Assembly (NCBI RefSeq): GCF_003046175.1
Contig: NZ_PZZM01000001.1
Location: 5,349,001-5,413,000, forward strand
From: Bosea sp. 124
GTDB lineage: Bacteria; Pseudomonadota; Alphaproteobacteria; Rhizobiales; Beijerinckiaceae
Direction of reading: 5' to 3'
Length of the DNA: 64,000 nucleotides
Part shown: positions 44,530 through 52,831 of the stretch, one piece after another
Layout: each line of letters opens with the position of its first letter
Numbering within the stretch: position 1 is the stretch's first letter
Notes under the pieces: model-generated
Seen by the model: the letters and a program-made list of their open reading frames with translations, nothing else
What the model was told of the DNA's origin: nothing
Database searches by the model: none
Translations under genes and position numbers: made by a program

Positions 44530-44642
44530 GCCCGGGTCCATCCCTTGCCGGTCGGCGGGCGTCGCGATGACGCACAGCCGGCCGGCCCAGGCGCCTGAGC
44601 GTCGGCTGGCAGCCGTCGCTCCTGCCCCGCCTCGCAGCGACG

Positions 44643-45122
44643 CTAGCGCGGGCAGCGGTCCCAGAAGCCGGTGGTGCGATTGGGCGAGGTGTAGAACCAG
44701 CAATAGCCCGCATGCGGCGGATTTCCGGCGAACGAAACCGCTGCGGCGCCCGCAATGAAGCCGAGCGCCGCGCCGGCCGCAATCGCCCCGCCCGGATGCC
44801 AGGTCCGGCGCGGATGAACCACCACGACGCGGTTCGAACGATGGTGCCGAACATGCGCGGGCGGACGATGGCGCACATGCGCCGGCGGCCGGTGGGCATG
44901 GCTGCGCTGGCCGCCGCGGACCGCATGGCCGCCGCGATTCGGACGATGCGACTGGTGCACGCGCGACCGCTGCCCGCCACGAACATTCGCAGCGGAGCCG
45001 CTGCGTGCGTTCGACGCCCGCGACTGCGCCTCGGCCGGCGCAACCAGCGCGAAGGGCGGCAAGAGGCCCGCCAGCAGCGCCAGAAGCATGACGAGCGATT
45101 TGAGTTTCAGGTTTCGACGCAT
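44643..45122 (-). CDS. Secreted His/Arg-rich protein of unknown function
   Basis: A 159-residue protein with a signal peptide (MRRNLKLKSLVMLLALLAGL to APAEAQ). A basic His/Arg/Ser-rich middle includes the near-tandem HRPPAHVRHRPPAHVRHH, and the C-terminus has a short hydrophobic AGAALGFIAGAAAVSF and a Cys-containing GYCWFYTSPNRTTGFWDRCP. The C-terminal pattern, GYCWFYTSP...GFWDRC, recalls envelope-associated small proteins in this order, but I cannot assign a function. GGAG lies 7 bases before the ATG at 45122. Confidence 0.7.
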   Translation of the reverse strand: MRRNLKLKSLVMLLALLAGLLPPFALVAPAEAQSRASNARSGSAANVRGGQRSRVHQSHRPNRGGHAVRGGQRSHAHRPPAHVRHRPPAHVRHHRSNRVVVVHPRRTWHPGGAIAAGAALGFIAGAAAVSFAGNPPHAGYCWFYTSPNRTTGFWDRCPR

Positions 45123-45358
45123 GGCTGCACTCCCGTCCGGCCGCCGACCAGCACGGCCGACGACAATGAACCTCGTCGCGCCAACAGAACACAATGGCGG
45201 CGCGATCGCAAAAGCCGCCTGCCCTGCCGCAACCGGGAGCCCGCCCCGGGCCTTCCCGGTCCGCCAAGTTGTCCACAGGGTGGCCAACTCTCCCGCTTGC
45301 CGTCACCCGCCTTATGACCCAACGTCATCTTGTCGCGTTGCCGGGAGTCATCGTCTTC

Positions 45359-45475
45359 ATGCGTGCCCTGTCGCGTCGCCTCGACATGCGAGTCTCCGGC
45401 CAATGGGCCGTGCTGTTGCGAGCTCTGGCGGTTCTCCTGATCGCCATGGCGATCATCCTGCCGCTGGTCGACTGA
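45359..45475 (+). CDS. Small single-pass membrane protein
   Basis: A 38-residue frame, MRALSRRLDMRVSGQWAVLL, with a C-terminal membrane helix (VLLRALAVLLIAMAIILPL) and a basic N-terminus. GGGAG lies about 11 bases upstream. It could also start at an ATG further up (45314) without a site. No homologue is recalled. Confidence 0.35.
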   Translation: MRALSRRLDMRVSGQWAVLLRALAVLLIAMAIILPLVD

Positions 45476-45578
45476 GCGCGCCGGCCGGTCCCAATCGGGA
45501 TCGCGCGATGCGGCTCGTATCTCGACGCTTTCGCGGGTAAGCTCCGGTCTCAGAGCGTGTGACAGAAGGAATGCAGCG

Positions 45579-45809
45579 ATGGCAGCGGAAAACCGAGGAA
45601 CACGCGCCTGGCACGATGTGAACAACGTCCAGGAAGCGCCCCGCGAGAAGCAGAAGTCGAGCGGCCGCATCGCCGCCGAGGAGGCCGCGGCCCGCAAGAA
45701 GATCGAAGCGCTGAAGGCTTTGCGCCTGGCCAAGCAGGCTGCAGAGCCCCCTGCCCCGCCGGCACCCGCCAAGACGACGAAACGCAAGGCCGTCGCAGCG
45801 GCAACCTAG
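45579..45809 (+). CDS. Small basic Ala/Lys-rich protein
   Basis: A 76-residue, highly charged protein with no signal or membrane part. The middle EEAAARKKIEALKALRLAKQ is a probable helix/coiled coil and the C-terminus is a Pro/Ala/Lys tail, PAPAKTTKRKAVAAAT. AAGGA lies upstream of the ATG. Comparable basic proteins are common hypotheticals in this group; no function can be claimed. Confidence 0.55.
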   Translation: MAAENRGTRAWHDVNNVQEAPREKQKSSGRIAAEEAAARKKIEALKALRLAKQAAEPPAPPAPAKTTKRKAVAAAT

Positions 45810-45869
45810 AGCTCACCATCGGACCCGGGCGCGCGCAAGTATTGCGCTGCCGGGTGACGGCGGACGCCG

Positions 45870-46490
45870 TCACCTCATTGCGAGCCAGCCTTCAAGCAGG
45901 CCGATATCGGCCTGCGACAGGCCGTGGCCGGCCGGCAGAACCCGGTGATCGACGCTGGCGCCGCTGCCGGACAAGGTCCGAGCCAGCTGCTCGACATCCT
46001 GCGTCGGAACGATCGGATCCATCGCGCCGGAGAGGATCAGCACGGGCTTGCCTGCCAAGTCCGCCTGCGGCGGCTCGACGAAAGGCGACATCGCCCGCAG
46101 CAATGCCGCGCCGGCCAGAACCTCCGGACGGAGCAGCAGCAGGCTCGCCGCAATATTGGCCCCGTTCGAGAAGCCGACTGCGACCGGCGCGGCAAGACGA
46201 TAGCGCTCCCGCGCCTGTTCGACGAAATCCGCCAGTTCATGCGTCCTGCGCCGCAGGTCGTCCTCGTCGAAGACGCCCTCCGAGAGACGACGGAAGAAGC
46301 GCGGCATCGGGCCTTCCAGCACCCGACCGCGCGGCGAGAGCAGGCTGGCACCGGGCGCGACCATACGGCCGAGGCCGAGCAGGTCGTGCTCGTCGCCGCC
46401 GGTGCCGTGCAGCAGGAGCAGCGGCGGACGGCCCGTATCGGAACCGGGCTCGTAGACGTGAATGAAATCGGTGGTCGCGATGGCGTCCAT
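45870..46490 (-). CDS. Alpha/beta hydrolase (MhqD-like carboxylesterase)
   Basis: A 206-residue esterase/phospholipase family hydrolase. LLLLHGTGGDEHDL is the oxyanion strand loop, the nucleophile elbow is VGFSNGANIAASLL (GxSxG), the acid is in LILSGAMDPIVPT and the His in LPAGHGLSQADI. This matches the MhqD/YcfC branch found beside ring-cleaving dioxygenases in quinone-stress operons. It is followed upstream in the operon by the dioxygenase gene (68-base gap). AGGAG precedes ATG 46490. Confidence 0.85.
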   Translation of the reverse strand: MDAIATTDFIHVYEPGSDTGRPPLLLLHGTGGDEHDLLGLGRMVAPGASLLSPRGRVLEGPMPRFFRRLSEGVFDEDDLRRRTHELADFVEQARERYRLAAPVAVGFSNGANIAASLLLLRPEVLAGAALLRAMSPFVEPPQADLAGKPVLILSGAMDPIVPTQDVEQLARTLSGSGASVDHRVLPAGHGLSQADIGLLEGWLAMR

Positions 46491-46558
46491 CGGAGTTCTC
46501 CTTCGCAATGAGGGGCGCGACCGCCCTGCCCGATCCGAAGACAGGCAGGGCGGCGAGA

Positions 46559-47491
46559 TCAGGCGAGTGCGGGCAGGATGGCCTCGATCCGGGCCCGCTG
46601 TGCCTCCAGCCCGGCCGGGAGCTTCAGCGCCTGGCCGAGGCTTTCAGCAGGCTCGTCGACGGCAAAGCCCGGAACATCGGTCGCGATCTCGAAGAGCACG
46701 CGGCCGGGCTCACGGAAGTAGACGGAGCGGAAATAGTTCCGGTCCCTCTGCTCCGTGGCGCGGATGCCGTGGTTCTCCGCGAGCCGGCGCACCATCTCGG
46801 TCTGGGCCGCGTCATCAGCGGCACGGAAGGCGATATGATGGACCGAACCCGCCCCCTGGCGCGCCGGCAGGAAGCCACCGGCGACGCGCAGATCGACGAT
46901 GTTGCCGAGCGGCGCGCCCTCCGCGTGGTAGCGGATGAGCGTGTCCTCGCGGCCGATTTCCCGGAAGCCGAAGACGTCGCTCAGGATCGCACCCGTCGCA
47001 GCCGCATCCTCCAGCAGCAGACTAACGCTGTGGAAGCCGCGGATCGCATGCTCCGCCGGAACCCCGCTGCCGGCCCAGGCGGGCTCGGCCTCGATGCCGG
47101 GGACACCGACCAGGGCAAGGCGCATCCCGTCCGGATCGCGGAAGGCGAGGATCGTCTCGCCGAAGCGCTTCACCGGAGCGTCATGCGGCACGCCAAGTTC
47201 GACGAGCCGATGCGCCCAGTAGCCGATCGCTCCCGCCGGAACCCGGAACACCGTCTCCTGAGTCTCGCCGACACCGAGGCGGCCGGGCGCGGCATGCTCC
47301 CAGGGGAAGAAGGTCAGGATCGTGCCCGGCGCGGCGGCGGCATCGCCATAATACAGATGCCAGGTGCCGGGATCGTCGAAATTGACGGTCTTCTTGACCA
47401 AGCGCAGGCCGAGCACGCGGTCGTAGAAGTCGAGATTGCGGCGCGCCGGACCGGCAATCGCCGTGACATGATGGATGCCGTTGATCTGCAT
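46559..47491 (-). CDS. VOC-family ring-cleaving dioxygenase (MhqO-like)
   Basis: A 310-residue protein with two vicinal-oxygen-chelate modules: HHVTAIAGPARRNLDFYDRV and FHSVSLLLEDAAATGAILSD begin the repeats. Metal ligands are expected at IHHVT, the HHIAF His and the RVLFEIATD Glu. MhqO homologues cleave hydroquinone-type rings. It is the first gene of a leftward unit with the MhqD-like hydrolase and is divergent from doxX. The ATG at 47491 is preferred; the frame continues upstream without similarity. Confidence 0.87.
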   Translation of the reverse strand: MQINGIHHVTAIAGPARRNLDFYDRVLGLRLVKKTVNFDDPGTWHLYYGDAAAAPGTILTFFPWEHAAPGRLGVGETQETVFRVPAGAIGYWAHRLVELGVPHDAPVKRFGETILAFRDPDGMRLALVGVPGIEAEPAWAGSGVPAEHAIRGFHSVSLLLEDAAATGAILSDVFGFREIGREDTLIRYHAEGAPLGNIVDLRVAGGFLPARQGAGSVHHIAFRAADDAAQTEMVRRLAENHGIRATEQRDRNYFRSVYFREPGRVLFEIATDVPGFAVDEPAESLGQALKLPAGLEAQRARIEAILPALA

Positions 47492-47584
47492 GACTGAGGT
47501 CCTTCCGACGCTGTGATGCAGGGGCGTGTCGCCCCGTTGACGAGGAAGATCGGGCCGGCAAAGCCAAAGCGCCAGAGGCCAATC

Positions 47585-47600
47585 ATTGCATTGGCGCAAT
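47585..47600. promoter_or_regulatory. Candidate LysR-type regulator box
   Basis: ATTGC-attggc-GCAAT is a perfect 16-base interrupted palindrome of the T-N11-A type in the divergent promoter between the dioxygenase gene (start 47491) and doxX (start 47695). A LysR regulator gene follows doxX, so it is the natural candidate binder. Confidence 0.5.
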
Positions 47601-47694
47601 CTTACTATTGGCATCTCACCATTTGCATTGCGTCGCCGTCGGGGCGATCTCTGGTGCCGAGACCACCCCGGTCCCGTTTCTGGAGACTGCCGTC

Positions 47695-48120
47695 ATGATC
47701 GACAATCGCCTCGCCCCCTATGGTGCCCTCGCCCTGCGCGTCGCGCTCGGCTCGATGTTCATCGCCCATGGCTATCTCAAGCTCGTGATCTTCACCCCGG
47801 CGGGCTTCGCCGGCTTTCTCGGCCAGGTCGGCCTGCCTGCCTTTCTCGCCTGGCCGATCATTCTGGCCGAGCTTCTCGGCGGCCTCGCCATCCTGACCGG
47901 CTTCTATGGCCGCTATGTCTCGGTGCTGCTGCTGCCCGTTCTGCTTGGCGCCCTGATGGTCCATGCCCCGAACGGCTGGGTCTTCAATGCCCCCAATGGC
48001 GGCTGGGAATATCCGGCCTTCCTGGCGCTGGCGGCGCTGGCGCATGGCCTGATCGGCGACGGCGCACTCGCCCTGAAGTCCGTCCGTCTGCCTGCGTTCG
48101 GCGCCCCCGCCACCGCCTGA
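47695..48120 (+). CDS. DoxX-family membrane protein
   Basis: A 141-residue protein with four helices. LALRVALGSMFIAHGYLKLV and ILAELLGGLAILTGFYGR match DoxX/SURF4-type proteins; the C-terminal GWEYPAFLALAALAHGLIGD is also typical. Known relatives (such as MhqP) accompany aromatic or quinone detoxification; biochemical roles are poorly defined. GGAG is upstream of the ATG at 47695. It is followed by the LysR gene. Confidence 0.85.
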   Translation: MIDNRLAPYGALALRVALGSMFIAHGYLKLVIFTPAGFAGFLGQVGLPAFLAWPIILAELLGGLAILTGFYGRYVSVLLLPVLLGALMVHAPNGWVFNAPNGGWEYPAFLALAALAHGLIGDGALALKSVRLPAFGAPATA

Positions 48121-48204
48121 CCGGCCGCCATGCCGGCTGCCTCTTCGCCGTCATCAGGGCCTGCGGGCCTTGATGGCGGCGAAGCCTTGTCGGAGAGTGC
48201 CCGC

Positions 48205-49167
48205 ATGACCACGCCGATGAAGACGCTCGCCTGGGACGATTTCCGCCTGATCAAGGCGATCGCCGACCGACGGGCACTGCCGGCGGCGGCAACCTCCCTC
48301 GGACTGAACCATTCCACCGTCTTCCGCCGCCTCGGCCAGATCGAGGAGGCGCTCGGCGTCAAGCTGTTCGAGCGCCACCGCAGCGGCTATGTCGCGACGC
48401 CCGCCGGCGACGAGATGGCGCAGCTCGCCGAGCGGGTCGACGGCGACATCACCGCCTTTGCCCGCAAGCTCGCCGGACAGGAGATCAAGCCCGCCGGCGA
48501 ATTGCGCGTCACCACCAACGACACGCTGCTGGTCGACCTGCTGACGCCGGTCTTCGCCGCCTTCCTGGCGCAATGCCCCGACATCCGCCTGGACGTGCTG
48601 CTGAGCAACCAGGCGCTGAACCTGTCCAGGCGCGATGCCGATGTCGCGATCCGGGCGACCGACAATCCACCGGAGACTCTCGTCGGCAGGAAGGCGGCCC
48701 GCATCGCCTGGGCGCTCTATGGCCGGGCCGCCGATTTCGCGGATGCCGGCGTGGTCGATATCGAGAGCCTGTGGGAGCACAACTGGGTCTCGCTCGGCGA
48801 GCAGTTCACCGCGCTCAAGGCGGTGCGCTATCTCGGCCAGCATGTCGCGCCGGAGCGCATCGTCTACAAGGTCAACACCGTGCTGGGCCTCGCCGAGGCG
48901 GTCGAGGCCGGGATCGGCATCGGTTTTCTGCCCTGCTTCATCGCCGACACCAAGCCGGGCCTGACCCGGCTCGCGGCGCCCGACCCCGGCTTCTCGGCCG
49001 ATCTCTGGCTATTGACGCATCCCGATCTGCGACATTCGCCGCGCGTGCGCCTTTTTCTCGACTTCATGGCCGTGGAACTGGGGCGGATGAAACCGCTGAT
49101 CGAAGGTGCGCTGGCGATCTCGCCGCGCTTGTCTCCCGCAGTCGAACCGCCCGGCGCCGCCTCATGA
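48205..49167 (+). CDS. LysR-family transcriptional regulator
   Basis: A 320-residue LTTR. The N-terminal HTH runs through DDFRLIKAIADRRALPAAAT and GLNHSTVFRRLGQIEEALGVKLF, where the usual serine of the LTTR helix pair is followed by a variant VFRRL. The C-terminal PBP-like sensor has RDADVAIRATDNPPETLVGR and GLAEAVEAGIGIGFLPCFIA. It likely responds to the substrate of the flanking dioxygenase/DoxX genes. GGAGAG precedes ATG 48205. Its stop overlaps the next small gene. Confidence 0.9.
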   Translation: MTTPMKTLAWDDFRLIKAIADRRALPAAATSLGLNHSTVFRRLGQIEEALGVKLFERHRSGYVATPAGDEMAQLAERVDGDITAFARKLAGQEIKPAGELRVTTNDTLLVDLLTPVFAAFLAQCPDIRLDVLLSNQALNLSRRDADVAIRATDNPPETLVGRKAARIAWALYGRAADFADAGVVDIESLWEHNWVSLGEQFTALKAVRYLGQHVAPERIVYKVNTVLGLAEAVEAGIGIGFLPCFIADTKPGLTRLAAPDPGFSADLWLLTHPDLRHSPRVRLFLDFMAVELGRMKPLIEGALAISPRLSPAVEPPGAAS

Positions 49168-49307
49168 GCGGCGAGCTGGGTTTGCTGCCCTGGCTGTTGC
49201 TGATCTCGATTCCGCCCGGCCTCGTGCTGGCGGGCTATTGGGCGCGCGGGCGCTTCAGCGACAAGCCGCCGAAGGTCCCGCCGGGCGATCCCGGCAACCC
49301 GACCTGA
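49164..49307 (+). CDS. Small membrane protein (47 aa)
   Basis: The ATG overlaps the LysR stop (ATGA), implying coupling. The product has one helix, LLPWLLLISIPPGLVLAGYW, and a short polar tail, RFSDKPPKVPPGDPGNPT. Unknown function; possibly a membrane-anchored accessory of the preceding genes. Confidence 0.55.
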   Translation: MSGELGLLPWLLLISIPPGLVLAGYWARGRFSDKPPKVPPGDPGNPT

Positions 49308-49315
49308 ACGACGAA

Positions 49316-49343
49316 CGCCCGCGACGGCAAGCCGTCGCGGGCG
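49316..49343. terminator. Hairpin between convergent genes
   Basis: A 13-bp perfect stem CGCCCGCGACGGC/GCCGTCGCGGGCG with a two-base AA spacer lies between the 47-residue gene and the ferritin-like gene. No T run follows, so it may be a bidirectional terminator or a repeat. Confidence 0.5.
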
Positions 49344-49365
49344 TCGCGATACGATCACAGCGCGG

Positions 49366-49869
49366 TCAGGCGGCCTTGCGGTTGATGCCCGATTCCGCAA
49401 GCTTCGAGAGCTTGTCGTCAGCGGCATATTCCTCATCGAGGTTCTGCTGCAGCAGGGCTGCGCAGTCGGCGCGTCCGAGCTGCTTCGCCCAGGCCGCCAG
49501 CGTGCCGTAGCGGGTGATCTCATAATGCTCGACCGCCTGGGCCGCGGCGATGATCGCGGCGTCCAGAACCTGCTTGTCGGCGACCTCGCCGGCAACCTCG
49601 TCGGCTTCCTTGAGGATGCCGTCGATCGCCGGACAGTTGACCGCCTTTACCTCGGCGCCGTGCTGCTTGAAGACCTGTTCGAGCCGCTTGATGTGGCCCT
49701 CGGTCTCGGCGCGATGCGCCTCCAGCCCCTGCCTGAGCTTGGCGTCGGTCGCCTTCTCGATCATTTTCGGCAAGGCTTTGTAAATCTGCTTCTCCGCGTA
49801 ATAGACGTCCTGGAGTTGATGGACGAAGAGATCGTCCATCGTCTTGATATCCTTGGAAAAAAGTCCCAT
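49366..49869 (-). CDS. Ferritin-like DUF892 (YciF-type) protein
   Basis: A 167-residue four-helix protein: MGLFSKDIKTMDDLFVHQLQ, the diiron-type DVYYAEKQI start, HRAETEGHIKRLEQVFKQHG, AIIAAAQAVEHYEITRYGTL and QNLDEEYAADDKL. These carry the ExxH-type ligands expected for ferritin-like stress proteins (YciE/YciF). Often linked to oxidative or membrane stress. AGGAG precedes ATG 49869. It faces the 47-residue gene convergently. Confidence 0.87.
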   Translation of the reverse strand: MGLFSKDIKTMDDLFVHQLQDVYYAEKQIYKALPKMIEKATDAKLRQGLEAHRAETEGHIKRLEQVFKQHGAEVKAVNCPAIDGILKEADEVAGEVADKQVLDAAIIAAAQAVEHYEITRYGTLAAWAKQLGRADCAALLQQNLDEEYAADDKLSKLAESGINRKAA

Positions 49870-50055
49870 GTCGTTCTCCTGTCGCGTGTCGCGTGGTGAG
49901 ACAGGCCGGCATGCCCCGAGGCGATGCGCTTCCCCTCTGGAGCGAACGTCCGCCGCCGGGATGGGTTCCACATTCCTGCTCCGCTTCTGCCTCGGGCCAA
50001 ACCCAGCCTCGCTGCTTCGGTCGCAACGCGGCTCGCCCGGCGGGTCTTCATTTTT

Positions 50056-50100
50056 GCATCGTCTCATGCCGAAACCGGCATCCCCTTTTCGGACCTATGC
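50056..50100. repeat. 45-bp inverted-ended repeat, copy 3
   Basis: GCATCG at the left and a diverged ACCTATGC at the right enclose ccgaaaccggcatccccttt, the most diverged of three 45-base copies (see 13830 and 32690). It ends 15 bases before the 56-residue membrane protein gene. Confidence 0.5.
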
Positions 50101-50115
50101 TGTAGGCTCGGCGAT

Positions 50116-50286
50116 ATGGAGATGCTCGTCCCCCTCTTGATCGGCCTGACCCTGATCTGGCTGATCGGCCGCGGCACGCCGTGGAACGCCAAGCTGATCA
50201 CGCTGGCTGTGACGCTCGCGGTGATCGTGCTCATCGTGATGCTGGAGCGGAACGGGTACTGGCCCGAGGGCTGGCAGCGGCGCTGA
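50116..50286 (+). CDS. Small two-helix membrane protein (56 aa)
   Basis: MEMLVPLLIGLTLIWLIGRG and LAVTLAVIVLIVML are two hydrophobic helices separated by PWNAKLIT, ending in ERNGYWPEGWQRR. The frame is open upstream but only this ATG gives a coherent protein. No family is recognised. Confidence 0.6.
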   Translation: MEMLVPLLIGLTLIWLIGRGTPWNAKLITLAVTLAVIVLIVMLERNGYWPEGWQRR

Positions 50287-50296
50287 GCCTGCCAGC

Positions 50297-50611
50297 TCAG
50301 GCGACCAGCTTGAGCCCGACGATGCCGGCGACGATCAGGCCGATACAGCCCAGCCGCAGCACCGTGGCCGGCTCTCCGAGCACAAGCATGCCCAGCGCAG
50401 CGGTGCCGACCGTGCCGATCCCGGTCCAGACCGCGTAGGCGGTCCCCACAGGCAGGGTTTTGAGGGCGAGGCCGAGCAGTCCGATGCTCACCGCCATGCT
50501 GGCAAGCGTCAGGACGGTCGGTACCAGCCTGGTGAAGCCCTGCGTGTATTTCAGGCCGATCGCCCAGCCGACCTCGAATAGTCCGGCGACGAACAGATAG
50601 AGCCAGGCCAT
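50297..50611 (-). CDS. gdx: SMR-family guanidinium exporter (SugE/Gdx)
   Basis: A 104-residue four-helix SMR protein of the SugE/Gdx type. The essential helix-1 Glu is in [20 protein letters not shown] (W and K after it favour Gdx over EmrE), and [18 protein letters not shown] is the Gdx signature in helix 3. Gdx proteins export guanidinium in exchange for protons. GAGGAG precedes ATG 50611. A two-hairpin mini-ykkC-like structure lies upstream, in line with guanidine control. Confidence 0.88.
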   Translation of the reverse strand: MAWLYLFVAGLFEVGWAIGLKYTQGFTRLVPTVLTLASMAVSIGLLGLALKTLPVGTAYAVWTGIGTVGTAALGMLVLGEPATVLRLGCIGLIVAGIVGLKLVA

Positions 50612-50632
50612 GGCGGCGCTCCTCGTGAAAGG

Positions 50633-50685
50633 GGCGAGGTCGTCCACGCCTGAAAGGGAAGCGGCATTGCGCCGAGGTCGTCCTC
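50633..50685 (-). ncRNA. Guanidine-II (mini-ykkC) riboswitch upstream of sugE/gdx
   Basis: On the minus strand two short hairpins with ACGA loops occur. Hairpin 1 (50674-50685) is GAGG-ACGA-CCTC, a perfect stem. Hairpin 2 (50633-50650) is GGCGTGG-ACGA-CCTCGCC, with one T-T mismatch. They are separated by 23 bases. Tandem small hairpins with ACGR loops are the mini-ykkC hallmark, and the class controls sugE/gdx genes. The second hairpin lies just 22-39 bases before the start codon near the GAGGAG ribosome site, suggesting translational control. Confidence 0.75.
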
Positions 50686-50809
50686 TGTCCCGCTTCTACA
50701 GCAAGTCGCTCGCGCTCGGAAACACATCGTCATTCCAAGTGGAGCGGGTATCCCAAGTGACGCTGGAGACCGCCAGCGGAGCAGCGGCCTTCCCGAAATC
50801 TCCGCTCCC

Positions 50810-51289
50810 TCAGGCGCTTTCGGCCGGAGGCTGCAACGCGCGGTCGAGGATGCGCTTGCACTCGCCGAGCTCGGCCATGACGGCGGTCAGCAGCGTGATG
50901 TCATCGAGACCCGGCGGCACCGGCTGTCGCGACGGGGCGGAGGGCCGCGGTGCGGACTCGGCTGCGGAACGGGACGGCGCCCCTCCGGCCTCACCCGGCG
51001 GCGAGCCGACCGGCGCACCCCGGCCAATCGCCTGGACATGGCGCGGCCCCTGCTCCTTGAGGATGCGCTGGAGCCCCTTGATCGTATAGCCCTCGCCGTA
51101 GAGCAGCCGGCGGATGCCCTTCAGCAGGGCGACGTCGTCGGGCCGGTAATAGCGCCGGCCGCCGCCGCGCTTGAGCGGCTTGATCTGGGAGAAGCGCGTT
51201 TCCCAGAAACGCAGGACATGCTGAGGAATATCGAGGTCTTCGGCGACCTCGCTGATGGTCCGGAAGGCATCTGCGCTCTTGGTGTCCAT
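50810..51289 (-). CDS. MerR-family transcriptional regulator
   Basis: A 159-residue protein with an N-terminal Mer[44 protein letters not shown] and [20 protein letters not shown]. The remainder is Pro/Ser-rich then a C-terminal helix, [18 protein letters not shown]. This is the conserved alphaproteobacterial MerR gene that sits after ihfA; its effector is unknown. ATG 51289 is preferred over GTG 51328. Confidence 0.87.
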   Translation of the reverse strand: MDTKSADAFRTISEVAEDLDIPQHVLRFWETRFSQIKPLKRGGGRRYYRPDDVALLKGIRRLLYGEGYTIKGLQRILKEQGPRHVQAIGRGAPVGSPPGEAGGAPSRSAAESAPRPSAPSRQPVPPGLDDITLLTAVMAELGECKRILDRALQPPAESA

Positions 51290-51338
51290 GTCGGCCTCGG
51301 TATCGCCGTTGTGGAACGCCCCGCTCACTTATCTCGGC

Positions 51339-51653
51339 TCACTCGTCTTCGCCCTCACCCAACTGTCCGTTGATGCGGGCCTTCATCACGTTCGAGGGTT
51401 TGAACACCATCACGCGACGCGGCTCGATCGGGACCTCGACCCCCGTCTTGGGATTACGCCCGATTCGCTCGCCCTTGTCGCGCACGACGAAGGACCCGAA
51501 CGAAGACAGCTTGACGTTCTCGCCGCGGGCAACCGCATCGCAAATCTCGTCGAGCACAGCCTCGACGAGCTTCGATGACTCGGTCCGCGAAAGGCCGATC
51601 TTCTGATACACGGCCTCGCACAGATCGGCCCGCGTAACCGTTTGCCCCGACAT
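51339..51653 (-). CDS. ihfA: Integration host factor subunit alpha
   Basis: A 104-residue DNABII protein: [40 protein letters not shown] and the DNA-bending arm [20 protein letters not shown] with the tip Pro. It should pair with IHF-beta from elsewhere to bend DNA. GGAGG precedes ATG 51653. It lies in the conserved plsX-fabH-ihfA-merR order. Confidence 0.96.
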   Translation of the reverse strand: MSGQTVTRADLCEAVYQKIGLSRTESSKLVEAVLDEICDAVARGENVKLSSFGSFVVRDKGERIGRNPKTGVEVPIEPRRVMVFKPSNVMKARINGQLGEGEDE

Positions 51654-51841
51654 CCATATCCTCCAAGGCGTTATCCGGCCGGTGGGGTCGCCACCTGCTC
51701 TTCGCCATTACGGACGGCGGACGCTAGGCGGAGCCGCAGCCCGGGTCAATGCTCCAACGGGCGCCAATGCGCCCGCCATCAAAAAATTGCGCGAAAAGGC
51801 AGAAAAACCAGAACATTCGATGGAATTTCCGCCCTTGCAGC

Positions 51842-52819
51842 TCACCAACGGATCAGCGCCGAGCCCCAGGTGAAGCCGCCGCCCATCGCCTCGATCAGGA
51901 CGAGCTGACCACGCTTGATGCGGCCATCGCGATGCGCCTCGGCGAGTGCCAGCGGGATCGAAGCGGCCGAGGTGTTGCCATGCTTGTCGACGGTGACCAC
52001 GACGCGCTCATGGCCGATGCCGAGCTTGTCGGCGGTGGCGTCGATGATGCGGCGATTGGCCTGGTGCGGCACGAACCAGTCGATGTCGGCACCGCTCAGC
52101 CCGGTCTCGTCGAAGGTGTGCCGCACTGTCTCGGCGAGCTTGACGACCGCATGCCGGAAGACCTCCTTGCCCTCCATGCGCAGGAACCCGACCGTCTTGG
52201 TCGAGCCCGGCCCGCCATCGACATAGAGCTTGTCCTTGTAGCGCCCATCCGAGCGGATATGCGTCGTCAGGACGCCGCGATCGGCCAGCGTGCCGTCACC
52301 CGGCGCCGCCTTCATGACCACAGCGCCCGCGCCATCGCCGAAGAGGACGCAGGTGGTGCGGTCCTCCCAGTCGAGAATACGCGAGAAGGTCTCGGCGCCG
52401 ATGACGATGGCGGTTTTCGCCGCGCCCGTGCTCAGGAACTTGTCGGCGGTGGCGAGCGCGAAGACGAAGCCCGAGCAGACCGCCTGGAGATCGAAGGCGA
52501 CGCCGCCCTCGATGCCGAGCGCCGCCTGGATCTGTGTCGCGGTCGCGGGAAAGGTGTGGTCCGGCGTCGCCGTCGCCACGATGATCATGTCGATCTCGCT
52601 GGCGTCCATGCCGGCGTCGGCCAGCGCGGCCTGCGCCGCCTTCAGCCCGAGCGCCGAGGTGGTTTCGTCATCGGCCGCGACATGGCGCTGGCGGATGCCG
52701 GTGCGCTGGACGATCCACTCGTCGGTGGTGTCGACACGCTGGGCCAGTTCCGCATTGGTGACGATGCGCGCCGGCAGATAGGAACCGCAGCCGACGATCT
52801 GAGAACGCAGAATAGACAA
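51842..52819 (-). CDS. fabH: Beta-ketoacyl-ACP synthase III
   Basis: A 325-residue KAS III. The catalytic Cys is in [14 protein letters not shown], the His in [12 protein letters not shown] and the Asn in [14 protein letters not shown]. It condenses acyl-CoA with malonyl-ACP to start fatty acid synthesis. It follows plsX by 12 bases, the usual arrangement. Confidence 0.97.
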   Translation of the reverse strand: MSILRSQIVGCGSYLPARIVTNAELAQRVDTTDEWIVQRTGIRQRHVAADDETTSALGLKAAQAALADAGMDASEIDMIIVATATPDHTFPATATQIQAALGIEGGVAFDLQAVCSGFVFALATADKFLSTGAAKTAIVIGAETFSRILDWEDRTTCVLFGDGAGAVVMKAAPGDGTLADRGVLTTHIRSDGRYKDKLYVDGGPGSTKTVGFLRMEGKEVFRHAVVKLAETVRHTFDETGLSGADIDWFVPHQANRRIIDATADKLGIGHERVVVTVDKHGNTSAASIPLALAEAHRDGRIKRGQLVLIEAMGGGFTWGSALIRW

Positions 52820-52831
52820 AGACGCGCTTCC

